The notes under the pieces are model-generated. The model searched no databases and was not told where the DNA came from. It saw nothing but the letters and a program-made list of their open reading frames with translations. DNA of 53,337 nucleotides from an uncultured bacterium. GTDB lineage: Bacteria > Actinomycetota > Coriobacteriia > Coriobacteriales > Atopobiaceae. Within the stretch, counting starts at the first letter, position 1. Each line of letters starts with the position of its first letter. Location: the NCBI GenBank assembly GCA_905215465.1, contig CAJMPT010000011.1, positions 1-53,337 on the forward strand, written 5' to 3'. Of this stretch, positions 42,389-50,705 are shown piece by piece. The translations under genes were made by a program, and so were the position numbers.

Positions 42389-43276
42389 CTACCTCACGAA
42401 CACCATGAGCAGCGTGCCGGCAACGATGAGCGCCAGGCCGGCGCCGGAGCGGGCCGTGAGCCTCTCGCCAAACACCAGGCGAGAAAAGCCAATGGTCACG
42501 AGGATGCTCAGCTTGTCTATGGGCACCACGACGCTGGCCAGGCCATCCTGGAGCGCCTTGTAGTAGCAGAGCCACGAGGCGCCCGTGGCCAGGCCGGAGA
42601 GGCAGATGAAGAGAAACTCGCGGCGGGGGACGGCGCGGACCTCGCCCGCCTTGCCCGTCACGCCGACCATGACCCAGGACATGACCAGCACCACGATGGT
42701 CCTAATGGCCGTGCCCAGGTTGGACTCCACGCCCTCGATGCCCACCTTGCCCAGGATGGCCGTCAGGCTGGCAAACACCGCGGAGAGCACGGCGAACACC
42801 AGCCAGGAGCCTCCCTTGGACGGGGCGCCCGCCAAGGGCGCGTCTGCCGCCGCGGTCGGCTTGCGCTCGACCATCATCAGCGTGCCGGCGAGGATAAGCG
42901 CCATGGCGACGACGCTTGCCCAGCTCAGGGGCTCGCCCAGCAGCAGGAAGGCAAGGAGCATGGTGAGGACGGTGCTGGACTTGTCGATGGGCACGACCTT
43001 GTTGACGTCTCCCAGCTGGAGCGCCTTGAAGTAGCACAGCCACGAGGCACCGGTGGCCAGGCCAGAGAGGCCCAAGAACGCCCAGGTCATGGGCGCAATC
43101 GAGCCAATCTGCCCCGCCGAGCCCACCACCGCGACCATGACCCAGGCAAACGCCAGGACAACGATGGTCCTGATGGCGGTGGCAACCGTCGAGTCGGTCT
43201 CGCGGATGCCGCACTTGGCCAGGATGGCCGTGATTCCCGCAAAGAACGCCGACCCGCACGCAAACGCAACCCACAT
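42389..43276 (-). CDS. EamA/DMT-family membrane transporter
   Basis: A 295-residue, ten-helix protein of the drug/metabolite transporter superfamily, made of two EamA repeats: the first half's TDSTVATAIRTIVVLAFAWV and GLATGASWLCYFKALQLGDV recur in the second half as ESNLGTAIRTIVVLVMSWVM and GLATGASWLCYYKALQDGLA. Start MWVAFACGSAFF at 43276 is the first that gives a proper first helix. Substrate unknown; relatives export amino acids or metabolites. Probably cotranscribed with dus. Confidence 0.9.
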   Translation of the reverse strand: MWVAFACGSAFFAGITAILAKCGIRETDSTVATAIRTIVVLAFAWVMVAVVGSAGQIGSIAPMTWAFLGLSGLATGASWLCYFKALQLGDVNKVVPIDKSSTVLTMLLAFLLLGEPLSWASVVAMALILAGTLMMVERKPTAAADAPLAGAPSKGGSWLVFAVLSAVFASLTAILGKVGIEGVESNLGTAIRTIVVLVMSWVMVGVTGKAGEVRAVPRREFLFICLSGLATGASWLCYYKALQDGLASVVVPIDKLSILVTIGFSRLVFGERLTARSGAGLALIVAGTLLMVFVR

Positions 43277-43373
43277 AGCAAAGCCTCCGAACCCAGAATC
43301 GCACCAAGGGCAGCGATCCAGCATAGTCCTCGCGCGTAGCGGGGGCGTAAAGAGGTGCGGCCACGGGAGTGCG

Positions 43374-45893
43374 CTAGCCCAGGTAGCGCCCCGTGACGCT
43401 CTGGGGGCAGGCGGCAACCTGCTCGGGGGTGCCGCAGGCCACCACGCGTCCGCCGGCCTCGCCTCCGCCCGGGCCCATGTCTATGACCCAGTCCGCGTTG
43501 GCTATGAAGTCCAGGTCGTGCTCCACGACCACAACGGTAGCCCCCTGGTCCACCAGGCGCTGGAACACGCCCAGGAGGGTCTCCACGTCGCGCGGGTGCA
43601 GGCCGATGGTCGGCTCGTCAAACACAAAGACGGCGTCCGCCTGGCCGCGGCCCATCTCGCTAGCGAGCTTGAGGCGCTGGGCCTCGCCACCAGAGAGCGC
43701 AGGCGTGGCCTCCCCCAGCGTGAGGTAGCCCAGGCCCAGGTCGCGCAGGGTCTGGAGCTTCTCGCGGGCGCGCTTGAGATCGGCCACGTGCGGCAGGGCC
43801 TCGTCCACGGAGAGGGCCATGAGCTCCGGCAGGCTGAGGCCCGGGCCGTCCGTGCCCTTCTCCACGCGCCGGACGCCTGCGGCCGCGGTGCCGTAGCGGC
43901 TTGCGCGGCAGTCCGGGCAGTCGATGTCCACGTCGGGCAGAAACTGCACGTCAAGCGATATCTGACCCGTGCCGTCGCAGGTCGGGCAGCGCAGGCGGCC
44001 CGTGTTGTACGAGAAGTCCCCGGCCTTGTAGCCCGCCTCGCGCGCGGCGTCCGTGCGCGCGTAGGCCCGACGCAGGTCGTCGAGGACGCCGCAGTAGGTT
44101 GCCACCGTGGAGCGCACGTTGGTGCCGATGGGCGTGGCGTCTATGAGGTTGGCGCGCGAGACGCCCGCGGCGTCGAGCGCCGTCACGTGGGCGGGCAGCG
44201 GCTCGCCCGCCGCCGCGGCCGCAAGCGCGGGAACGAGCGTCTCGAGCACGAGCGTGGTCTTTCCGGAGCCGGAGACGCCCGTCACGGCCACCAGACGCCC
44301 CTTGGGAACGTCCACGCAAAGCGGCCTCACCGTGTGGAGGCCGCTCGACTCAAGGTGAATGCGCCCCAGGTCAAACATGTCGTCCGCCGCGGTCCTCGGC
44401 CGGGCCCCCACGCGCTTCTCGCCGCTCAGGTACGGGCCGATGAGGGACTCCGGGCACGCGGCCACCTCGTCCACGCCACCCTGCGCCACCACGGTTCCGC
44501 CGCCCGCGCCCGCCGCCGGGCCCATCTCCACCAGGTGGTCGGCCGCCGCGAGGATGCGCGTGTCGTGGTCGACCATGACCACGGAGTTGCCGTCCGCAAT
44601 GAGGTCCCGCATCACGCCCAGAAGGCCGTCCACATTGGCCGGGTGCAGGCCAATGGAGGGCTCGTCCATGACGTAGAGCACGCCCGTGGTGCGGTTGCGC
44701 ACGGAGCGCGCCAGCTGGACGCGCTGCCGCTCGCCCGTGGAGAGTGTGGAGCCCGCGCGGTCAAGCGAGAGGTAGCCCAGGCCAAGCTCACGGAGCCGCC
44801 GCGCCGTTGACTGGAAGGACTCGCAGATGGAGGCCGCCATGGGACGCATCTCGACGGGCAGGCTCTTCGGCACGCCCGCCACCCAGGCACAGGCCTCGTC
44901 AAGCGTCATCTGCGCGGCCTCTGCCAGGTTGATGCCGCGCACGAGGGGGCCTCGCGCCGCGGCCGAGAGTCGCGTGCCGCCGCAGTCCGGGCACGGGCCC
45001 TCAACCAGGAACTTTGCCACGCGCCTCAGGCCCTTCTCGTCCTTTGCCTTGGCAAGAGAGTTCTCCACCGTGCGCACAGCGTTGAAGTAGGTGAAGTCCA
45101 GCTCGGCAAAGTTGTCGCCCTTCTTGGCCTTGTACAGGATGTGGCGCTTCTCGGCGGGGCCGTCAAAGACGATGGCGCGCTCCTCGGGCGTGAGCTCGCA
45201 GAAGGGCACGTTGGTGCGCACGCCCATGGCGCCGCAGACCTGCTTCATGAGGTCCCACATGAGCGAGCCCCACACCACCACGGCGCCCTCGTCTATGGAC
45301 TTGCTCTCGTCGGGCACCAGCGCCGCGCGGTTGACGGTGCGGGCCACGCCGGTGCCGCCGCAGGTGGGGCAGGCGCCGCCGCTGTTGAAGGCCAGCTCCT
45401 CGGCGCCGGGACCGCGGAACTTCTGCCCGCACGCGGGGCAGGTCAGGGGCAGCTCGGCCGCCACGTTGAGGCTCGGCGGCACGTGGGCGCCGCAGTGCGG
45501 GCACACGTGGCTGCCCACGCGCGAGAAGAGCAGGCGCAGGCTGTTGAGAAGCTCGCTCGAGGTGCCAAAGGTGGAGCGCACGCCGGGCACCGCCGGGCGC
45601 TGGCGGAGGGCCAGAGCCGCCGGAACGTAGCGGACGTCGTCGACCGCGGCCTTGCCCGCCTGCGAGATGCGGCGGCGCGTGTAGGTGGAGAGGGCCTCCA
45701 GGTAGCGGCGCGAGCCCTCGGCGTAGAGCACGCCCAGGGCTAGCGAGCTCTTGCCGGATCCGGAGACGCCGGCCACGCCCACCAGCTTCCCCAGCGGGAT
45801 GTCCACGCTCACGTTCTTGAGGTTGTGCACGCGCGCGCCGCGCACCTCGATGTGGTCGATGCGGTCGGGGTTCTTGGCCTGGCTCTTCTCCAT
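43374..45893 (-). CDS. UvrA-family excinuclease paralogue (compact form)
   Basis: An 839-residue ABC protein with two ATPase halves. Walker A motifs GVSGSGKSSL near residue 45 and GVSGSGKTTLV in the second half; signatures LSTGERQRVQLA and LSGGEAQRLKLA; zinc modules with CPHC/CPAC and CPTC/CPDC pairs. Start ATG 45893 follows AAGGAAG. At ~100 residues shorter than canonical UvrA (~940) it matches the UvrA2/drug-resistance type paralogues that lack part of the UvrB-binding and insertion domains. A housekeeping uvrA probably exists elsewhere. Divergent from sdaA. Confidence 0.9.
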   Translation of the reverse strand: MEKSQAKNPDRIDHIEVRGARVHNLKNVSVDIPLGKLVGVAGVSGSGKSSLALGVLYAEGSRRYLEALSTYTRRRISQAGKAAVDDVRYVPAALALRQRPAVPGVRSTFGTSSELLNSLRLLFSRVGSHVCPHCGAHVPPSLNVAAELPLTCPACGQKFRGPGAEELAFNSGGACPTCGGTGVARTVNRAALVPDESKSIDEGAVVVWGSLMWDLMKQVCGAMGVRTNVPFCELTPEERAIVFDGPAEKRHILYKAKKGDNFAELDFTYFNAVRTVENSLAKAKDEKGLRRVAKFLVEGPCPDCGGTRLSAAARGPLVRGINLAEAAQMTLDEACAWVAGVPKSLPVEMRPMAASICESFQSTARRLRELGLGYLSLDRAGSTLSTGERQRVQLARSVRNRTTGVLYVMDEPSIGLHPANVDGLLGVMRDLIADGNSVVMVDHDTRILAAADHLVEMGPAAGAGGGTVVAQGGVDEVAACPESLIGPYLSGEKRVGARPRTAADDMFDLGRIHLESSGLHTVRPLCVDVPKGRLVAVTGVSGSGKTTLVLETLVPALAAAAAGEPLPAHVTALDAAGVSRANLIDATPIGTNVRSTVATYCGVLDDLRRAYARTDAAREAGYKAGDFSYNTGRLRCPTCDGTGQISLDVQFLPDVDIDCPDCRASRYGTAAAGVRRVEKGTDGPGLSLPELMALSVDEALPHVADLKRAREKLQTLRDLGLGYLTLGEATPALSGGEAQRLKLASEMGRGQADAVFVFDEPTIGLHPRDVETLLGVFQRLVDQGATVVVVEHDLDFIANADWVIDMGPGGGEAGGRVVACGTPEQVAACPQSVTGRYLG

Positions 45894-46181
45894 GTGCTTC
45901 CTTGCCGTTGGGGTTTCTCGCCCCCAAGGGTAGCGCCGACGCGACGCGCTTGTCACGGCCGGGGATGACGGCCGAAAAATCGGTAGCAAATGCCCGAACC
46001 GTGCGGCTCGTAACGTGAGTTGGGCAGACTACACATCAAGGCTGGCGCCGACCAGGCGAGAAGGGCACTCGCCCCGCCCATCCCCCGCCCGCGCGCAGCC
46101 CACCCACCCGCGCTGGTAAAGTGGTGTCCTGCAACCATGCACAGCCGCCGCGCCGGGCGCGGCCTTCAGCGGGAGGAACCC

Positions 46182-47747
46182 ATGACGCAGATGTCCGCCT
46201 TCGAGGTCCTTGGCCCCATCATGATCGGCCCCTCGAGCTCGCACACGGCAGGCGCCCTCCGCTGCGCGCAGACGGCCCTCGCGCTCTGCGCCGACGCGCC
46301 CGCCTCCGTCACGTTCACGCTGTGGAACAGCTTTGCCCACACCTACCGCGGCCACGGCACCGACCGCGCGCTTCTCGGCGGCATCCTGGGCTTTGACACC
46401 GACGACGAGCGCATTCGAGACTCGTTCCAGATTGCCGACGAGCGCGGACTTGCCTACCGGTTTGTCATCGCGGGCGACAACCCCGCCCTGCACCCCAACA
46501 CCGTGGACATCTCCATCACCGAGGCCGCGGGCGGCACGCTTGAGGTCCGCGGCGAGAGCCTGGGCGGCGGCCTCGTTCGCCTCTGCCGCATCAACGGCGT
46601 CTCCGTGGACATCCTGGGCGAGTACGAGACGGTCTTTGTCTCCCACCGAGACGTGCCCGGAGCGCTGGCCAGCATCATCGCCTGTGTGGCGGACGACGGC
46701 GTGAACATCGCCTTCATGAAGACCTATCGCTCCGAGCGCGGCGGCATGGCCTACACCGTACTGGAGATGGACGACGCCCCGGCAGACGCCGTTCTGCAGC
46801 GGCTCTCCCAGCTCGCGCCCGTCACCTCCGCGCGGCGCATCCACATCCCCGGCGCCACCCGTCCCGGCGGCGAAGGCAGCTCGCCCTACCTGTTTGCCAA
46901 CGGCCGCGAGCTGCTGGACCTCTGCAAGAAGCACGGCACTAGCATCGGCGCGGTCATGCGTCTGCGCGAGGAGTCGCTCTTCTCGCCTGGGTTTGACGAG
47001 CGCATGGCCCACGTGCTCCAGGTGATGCGCGAGTCCTCCACCCGCGCCATCGAGAACCCCCGGCCGTCGCTCGGCGGCTTCATCGGCGGAGAGGCACGGC
47101 TGTTGTCCCAGGCATCCGGCACCGCCGCGGCCTCGCTCGTGGGCGCCCCGCTCACGCAGGCCGTCACGCGCGCCATGGCCGTCCTCGAGCAGAACGCCAC
47201 CATGGGCGTCATCGTAGCGGCGCCCACCGCGGGCTCCTCGGGCGTGGTGCCCGGCTGCGTCATCTCCGCAGGCGAGGCCCTTGGCGCAGGCGAGAAGGAC
47301 GTCCAGCAGGCGCTCTGGTGCGCCGCGGCCGTGGGCATGCTGCTCTCCACCAACGCAAGCGTGGCCGGCGCCGAGGGAGGCTGCCAGGCAGAGGTGGGCT
47401 CGGCCGCGGCCATGGCGGCGGCAGCGCTCGCGCAGATGCTCGGCGGCACCCCCGAGCAGGCGCTCAACGCCTCCTCCATTGCCCTGGGCAATCTGCTGGG
47501 CCTTGCGTGCGACCCCATCGGCGGCCTGGTGGAGGTGCCCTGCCAGAACCGAAACGCCATCGGCGTGGCCTGCGCGTTCACCGCGACGCAGCTCTCGCTC
47601 GCGGGCATCAAGGCGCCCGTCCCCTTCGACGAGGCGGCGGACGCCATGCTGCGCGTGGGCCGCATGCTCCCCCTTGAGCTGCGCGAGACCGCCCTCGGCG
47701 GCCTGGCCACCTGCCCCAGCGTCTGCTCCGGCTGCGGAGCCTCTTGA
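46182..47747 (+). CDS. sdaA: L-serine ammonia-lyase, iron-sulfur dependent, single chain
   Basis: A 521-residue fusion of beta (SdaAB-like) and alpha (SdaAA-like) chains. Residues 1-150 are the beta domain (FEVLGPIMIGPSSSHTAGA, NSFAHTYRGHGTDRALLGG), 150-225 an ACT domain (YETVFVSHRDVPGALASIIA), and the rest the alpha domain with the 4Fe-4S cysteines (EGGCQAEVGSAAAMAAAALA; CDPIGGLVEVPC; C-terminal Cys cluster CPSVCSGCGAS). It deaminates serine to pyruvate in anaerobes. ATG 46182 has GGGAGGA. A strong terminator lies 143 bases on. Confidence 0.95.
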   Translation: MTQMSAFEVLGPIMIGPSSSHTAGALRCAQTALALCADAPASVTFTLWNSFAHTYRGHGTDRALLGGILGFDTDDERIRDSFQIADERGLAYRFVIAGDNPALHPNTVDISITEAAGGTLEVRGESLGGGLVRLCRINGVSVDILGEYETVFVSHRDVPGALASIIACVADDGVNIAFMKTYRSERGGMAYTVLEMDDAPADAVLQRLSQLAPVTSARRIHIPGATRPGGEGSSPYLFANGRELLDLCKKHGTSIGAVMRLREESLFSPGFDERMAHVLQVMRESSTRAIENPRPSLGGFIGGEARLLSQASGTAAASLVGAPLTQAVTRAMAVLEQNATMGVIVAAPTAGSSGVVPGCVISAGEALGAGEKDVQQALWCAAAVGMLLSTNASVAGAEGGCQAEVGSAAAMAAAALAQMLGGTPEQALNASSIALGNLLGLACDPIGGLVEVPCQNRNAIGVACAFTATQLSLAGIKAPVPFDEAADAMLRVGRMLPLELRETALGGLATCPSVCSGCGAS

Positions 47748-47889
47748 GGACGTTGCCGTTGAACATGGCGTCGAGCGTGGCCTTCATGACGTCGGCACCG
47801 GCTCCAGCCCGTCCAAGTTCCCCGACACCGGTGACGACAGCCTCCTCGGCAGGCTGCCGAGGAGCTAGCCGGACGCCAAAAACATGCGA

Positions 47890-47938
47890 CCCGGGCGTTG
47901 CCTACCGAAAAAGCGGCAGGCAACGCCCGGGCCTTTTT
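47890..47938 (+). terminator. Strong rho-independent terminator after sdaA
   Basis: CCCGGGCGTTGCCT and AGGCAACGCCCGGG form a perfect 14-bp stem around a 14-nt loop, followed by CCTTTTTG. Confidence 0.88.
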
Positions 47939-48108
47939 GCCCTTCTCGTCTGCCAGCTGGGCAAACGTTGCTAATTTGACAGGTCTCCCAAGAGCCCCGC
48001 TTCCGTCACGCTCGGACACCACGTCGCCGCAGGACAGAGGCGATAAGGACGCCAGCTCCGGCGATGCCCACGAGAGGAGCGACGAGCGTTTGTACCCCCC
48101 TACCGCGG

Positions 48109-48284
48109 TTTCTTGCCGCGCAGAAGCGCGTCCCGCTGGAAGAGGTTTCTGCGCGCGGGACGGTCTTCTCGACATTTGCGCAGCTTTCCCTTCCAGCGGA
48201 ACAAAAAACCGCGCGCCGAGAAGCCCTTCGAAGCCCTCGCGCACAAACGCCTTCCAGCGGATGGCAAATCTGCGCGCCGAGAAG
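48109..48284. repeat. Three diverged copies of a 34-bp repeat
   Basis: Copies at 48190-48223 and 48251-48284 run in the same direction: both begin CTTCCAGCGGA and end GCGCGCCGAGAAG, with 28 of 34 positions the same. A third copy, inverted and about 26/34 alike, is at 48109-48142. The end resembles the overrepresented GGCGAGAAG motif. Spacing is uneven and copies diverge, so it is not a CRISPR array. Confidence 0.7.
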
Positions 48285-48314
48285 TTCCACTCCATGACGC
48301 AAACGCCGGAGGTC

Positions 48315-48427
48315 AAACAGCGCCCGCGGCGGACGCGCAGCCAGCACTCATCCTCGCTCGCATGGTGGGCCTCAAGCCAGGCGCGAAACTCCTGTCGGCT
48401 GGACGCTATGTTCACATTGGCTGGCAT
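48315..48427 (-). pseudogene. YdeI/OmpD-associated family N-terminal remnant
   Basis: From ATG 48427 the frame reads MPANVNIASSRQEFRAWLEA then HHASEDECWLRVRRGR, closely like the start of YdeI-like proteins (F.S..EFRAWLE.NH....E.WL). After ~38 codons the similarity stops at the repeat cluster, so the rest of the gene has been lost or replaced. Confidence 0.5.
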
Positions 48428-48447
48428 GGCTGTCCCCGCCCCTACCT

Positions 48448-48684
48448 CTACGACATGCACATCTGCATTACGCCGAAGCGCTTCTCGAACGAAGCTTTGA
48501 ATGCGGCCAGCATGGCAACCTGTGAAATTGCGCCGCTCTCCGGCAGGAGTTTCTCCCGCACCGCCATCGTCTCCGGCAGGTCGAGGTTGTACCGATGCGC
48601 GCGACCCGACATCGGGTAGCACCGGGTGTCCAGCCTCTCAATGGTTTCCTCCGCCTGCGGCGTCAGCTTGTTCGCATGCCATTA
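48448..48684 (-). pseudogene. Unidentified gene remnant
   Basis: A minus-strand frame of ~75 codons with protein-like composition: NKLTPQAEETIERLDTRCYP, then RYNLDLPETMAVREKLLPES and AISQVAMLAAFKASFEKRFG. No start codon precedes the first part; an internal ATG gives a short product. Stop at 48448-48450, directly before the YdeI remnant. Origin not recognised. Confidence 0.35.
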
Positions 48685-48712
48685 GCCGCCTGTGCTTGCG
48701 ACAAAAAGTAGC

Positions 48713-49633
48713 ATGAGACAAACTCTTTCGCCATCAGAGGCGGCTTCACGTGCGCAGGAGATTATGAGCGCCAGCACCTGCAGCCCTATTCGTGGAGCGC
48801 GAGGCAATGGACAGGCTGCTTTTAAAACAGCGCGCGATGGCTTCTACGACATCTACCATGAAAATCCGCGCGGAGCGGACTGCGCCATGATCGGCCTGTT
48901 TGGGGACGACCCAAACGACTACATGGCAAAGTGCGGTGCAAAGTGGCTGCTGGCCCACGGGAACATAAAAGTCGACATCATGGGGATGAGCGCGGCTGGA
49001 ATGGAGGCACTGGCAGCGGCGTCGTATTTCCCGGACATCACGCTGACCTTCGGGCTAACGGCCAGCGACTTTGTGTGGCAGGGATTCGAGCAGGGCAAGA
49101 GGGACGGCTGCAGGGAGTGGCCCGTGCCTGGCGCCTCCACGCTCTCTTATCGTGGAAAGCCGCTTCCGTACATGCCGTTTGCCTACGAGCACCCCACGTA
49201 TTGGAAGAAGGTCGAGGAGGAGACCAAGGGCTCCGGGGACTTTCAGCGCTCCACCTGGCTGTTCATTGATTCAGAGAAGGACCGTCCGCACCCAGAGGAC
49301 GAGATGATCAAGATCGAGAACATCCAGGGCAAGCTCGTTCTCATCGGGGCGGATGACGACGGCCTGTGGGAGGCGGGAAAGTACGTGCGGCGCATGGACC
49401 AGCGCCTCAGGCAGCGTCCGCACGCTTGCGATTACGAGGCGGTTGCCTACACGTATGGCACCCACTTCGTGCTGCCCGAATCCATGCTGAGGATTGCGCT
49501 GCCAATTGGCCTGAAGTTCGTCATGCGATTCCTATTCCGCTCCGCCAAAGAGCATCCTGACGAGTGCGAGGCCACGAGAATAGACGTAGACAGAAGGCTT
49601 TCGGCTGCGCTGCGCGAATGGGCTAGGGCATAG
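48713..49633 (+). CDS. BAAT/acyl-CoA thioesterase-like alpha/beta hydrolase, perhaps N-terminally truncated
   Basis: Up to 306 residues. The hydrolase core is that of the bile-acid-CoA/acyl-CoA thioester C-terminal domain family: nucleophile elbow GMSAAGMEAL, acid in LVLIGADDDGLWEAGKYVRR, and His in YGTHFVLPES. The N-terminus is short and odd (MRQTLSPSEAASRAQEIM); neither ATG 48713 nor ATG 48764 has a well-placed ribosome site (AGGAG is only 3 bases before the latter), and the lid region is missing. It sits in a decayed region, so it may be a shortened gene. Substrate unknown. Confidence 0.72.
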   Translation: MRQTLSPSEAASRAQEIMSASTCSPIRGARGNGQAAFKTARDGFYDIYHENPRGADCAMIGLFGDDPNDYMAKCGAKWLLAHGNIKVDIMGMSAAGMEALAAASYFPDITLTFGLTASDFVWQGFEQGKRDGCREWPVPGASTLSYRGKPLPYMPFAYEHPTYWKKVEEETKGSGDFQRSTWLFIDSEKDRPHPEDEMIKIENIQGKLVLIGADDDGLWEAGKYVRRMDQRLRQRPHACDYEAVAYTYGTHFVLPESMLRIALPIGLKFVMRFLFRSAKEHPDECEATRIDVDRRLSAALREWARA

Positions 49634-49684
49634 GCCAAACTGCTAATCATCAAAGCGCCGCGAGGGTTGCCCAGAGGTTGCCCG

Positions 49685-49724
49685 AAAAAGAAAGCCCCCA
49701 ACCGTTTCAGCAGGTCAGGGGCTT
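49685..49724 (-). terminator. Terminator-like stem next to the guaA-like end
   Basis: On the minus strand AAGCCCC..GGGGCTT forms a stem (outer 7 bp, inner CC/GG) followed by TCTTTTTC. It directly follows the guaA-type stop codon and would be that gene's natural terminator. Two GGTTGCCC repeats lie beyond it. Confidence 0.6.
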
Positions 49725-49742
49725 GAAATGCACTCGTATGAG

Positions 49743-49759
49743 CTACTCCCACTCGATGG
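49743..49759 (-). other. guaA 3'-end-like remnant, possible attachment site
   Basis: On the minus strand this reads CCATCGAGTGGGAGTAG, i.e. -IEWE-stop, the usual end of GMP synthetase. No guaA gene is attached: upstream sequence on that strand is the broken CPBP gene. The 3' end of guaA is a frequent integration site of islands and phages, where integrases leave a duplicate of the gene end. I infer a left-over att site. Confidence 0.45.
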
Positions 49760-49830
49760 CTTCGGTTCTGCCGTCCCGTCATTCCAGATACACCAAGTTT
49801 TCCGCGGCATCTTGAAGCGAGTACCGCCGA

Positions 49831-50426
49831 ATGACGCGACAGTACATGGTCGGCCCCTCTACGACGATCAGCGCCGGCACATTCCGCTCGCTGGTCTCAC
49901 CTCTCCAATCGTCCGCGGCGTTCCTCGTCGTGCCGCTGGTTCTTCTCGCCGCCGCCTCCGATGGCCTCGCGGAAGGCTTCAGCCCAATCTCCGCCATGGG
50001 GGTCTTCCTTGCTGCCCTCATGGTGAGCGGCGGTAACGAGGAACTGGGTTGGCGAGCGGTCCTGGAGCCTGAGCTTGGGCGAAGAATTCCTTTTCCGCGG
50101 CCTGCCTCGCCACCGGGGCGATTTGGGGCCTGTGGCATCTGCCGCTGTGGTTCACGCAGGGCGCCGGGAGGGAGACGGCCCCGTTTCTTGCCTTCGTGGC
50201 CCTCGCCGTGCTCCTCTCGTTCTGGCTGTCGGCGCTCTATCGCGCGGGCGGGTGCGCCTTCTCCTGCTGCCTTCTCCATGCGTTGGCGAACACGCTAATC
50301 GGGGTGCTTTCACTCTCAAGCATTTCGCTCGTGATAGCCACGGCACTCGCCCTCACGGGACTCTCGTTGGCCGCTTTCCGACGCGGGCTCCCAATCGAAG
50401 AGGCCTGCGACGGAAGACCGGAATGA
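49831..50426 (+). pseudogene. CPBP-family intramembrane metalloprotease, frameshifted
   Basis: The first frame (from 49831) has hydrophobic helices and SGGNEELGWRAVLEPELGRR, the EExxxR motif of CPBP (Abi) proteases. Around 50085-50095 the frame shifts; the next frame continues ACLATGAIWGLWHLPLWFTQ (HxxLW motif), then CCLLHALANTLIGVL (HxxxN). All three motifs are present, so one indel separates it from a functional frame; the N-terminus also looks short. Either a real pseudogene or a base error at that point. Confidence 0.72.
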
Positions 50427-50476
50427 CCCACTACGTGAATTAGGTGAGGCCGCGCTGGCGAACGGTCACAGACAGG

Positions 50477-50525
50477 CGAGCACCTTGAACCGGAACGCCG
50501 TTCCGATCCAGGGTGCTCGGTTTTT
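50477..50525 (+). terminator. Rho-independent terminator after the CPBP gene
   Basis: CGAGCACC pairs with GGTGCTCG, with an inner stem CGGAAC/GTTCCG, and a TTTTT run follows. The next 180 bases to 50705 hold no gene; TGACAAAG/CTTTGTCA at 50672-50696 may be a weak stop signal for the TlpA gene. Confidence 0.8.
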
Positions 50526-50705
50526 CTATATGTGGACAGGCGTGCAAGAGGGGGCACGAGAAGCGGGCCTGAGGACCCCACCCCCACTCGACCGCGCTGA
50601 CGGGCTTCGGCGTGAGCTCGTGGTGAATGCGACAAATACCGGGGACCTCGTCCTTTTACAGCCGCTCGATATGACAAAGGGACTGCCGCTTTGTCACGTT
50701 CGGAC

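Larger units (their letters stand above)
47748..48712. other. Decayed intergenic region with repeats and gene remnants
   Basis: About 965 bases without an intact gene. From the left: a minus-strand frame reading AGADVMKATLDAMFNGNVLK (47755-47815) that looks like a lost coding segment of unknown origin; the sdaA terminator; a segment GCCAGCTGGGCAAACG like that in the 40409 hairpin; the 34-bp repeats; and two minus-strand gene remnants. A long minus-strand frame through all of this is mostly a shadow of sdaA. Confidence 0.6.

Noticed and set aside
43053..44810. Plus-strand 585-codon frame opposite the UvrA paralogue
   Set aside because: Shadow frame across two genes of certain identity.
48109..48284. 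CRISPR array
   Set aside because: Only three diverged copies, one inverted, uneven spacing and no cas genes.
46886..48622. Minus-strand 578-codon frame opposite sdaA
   Set aside because: Most of it is a shadow of sdaA; only the short YdeI-like part near 48315-48427 looks like former coding sequence and is listed as a remnant.
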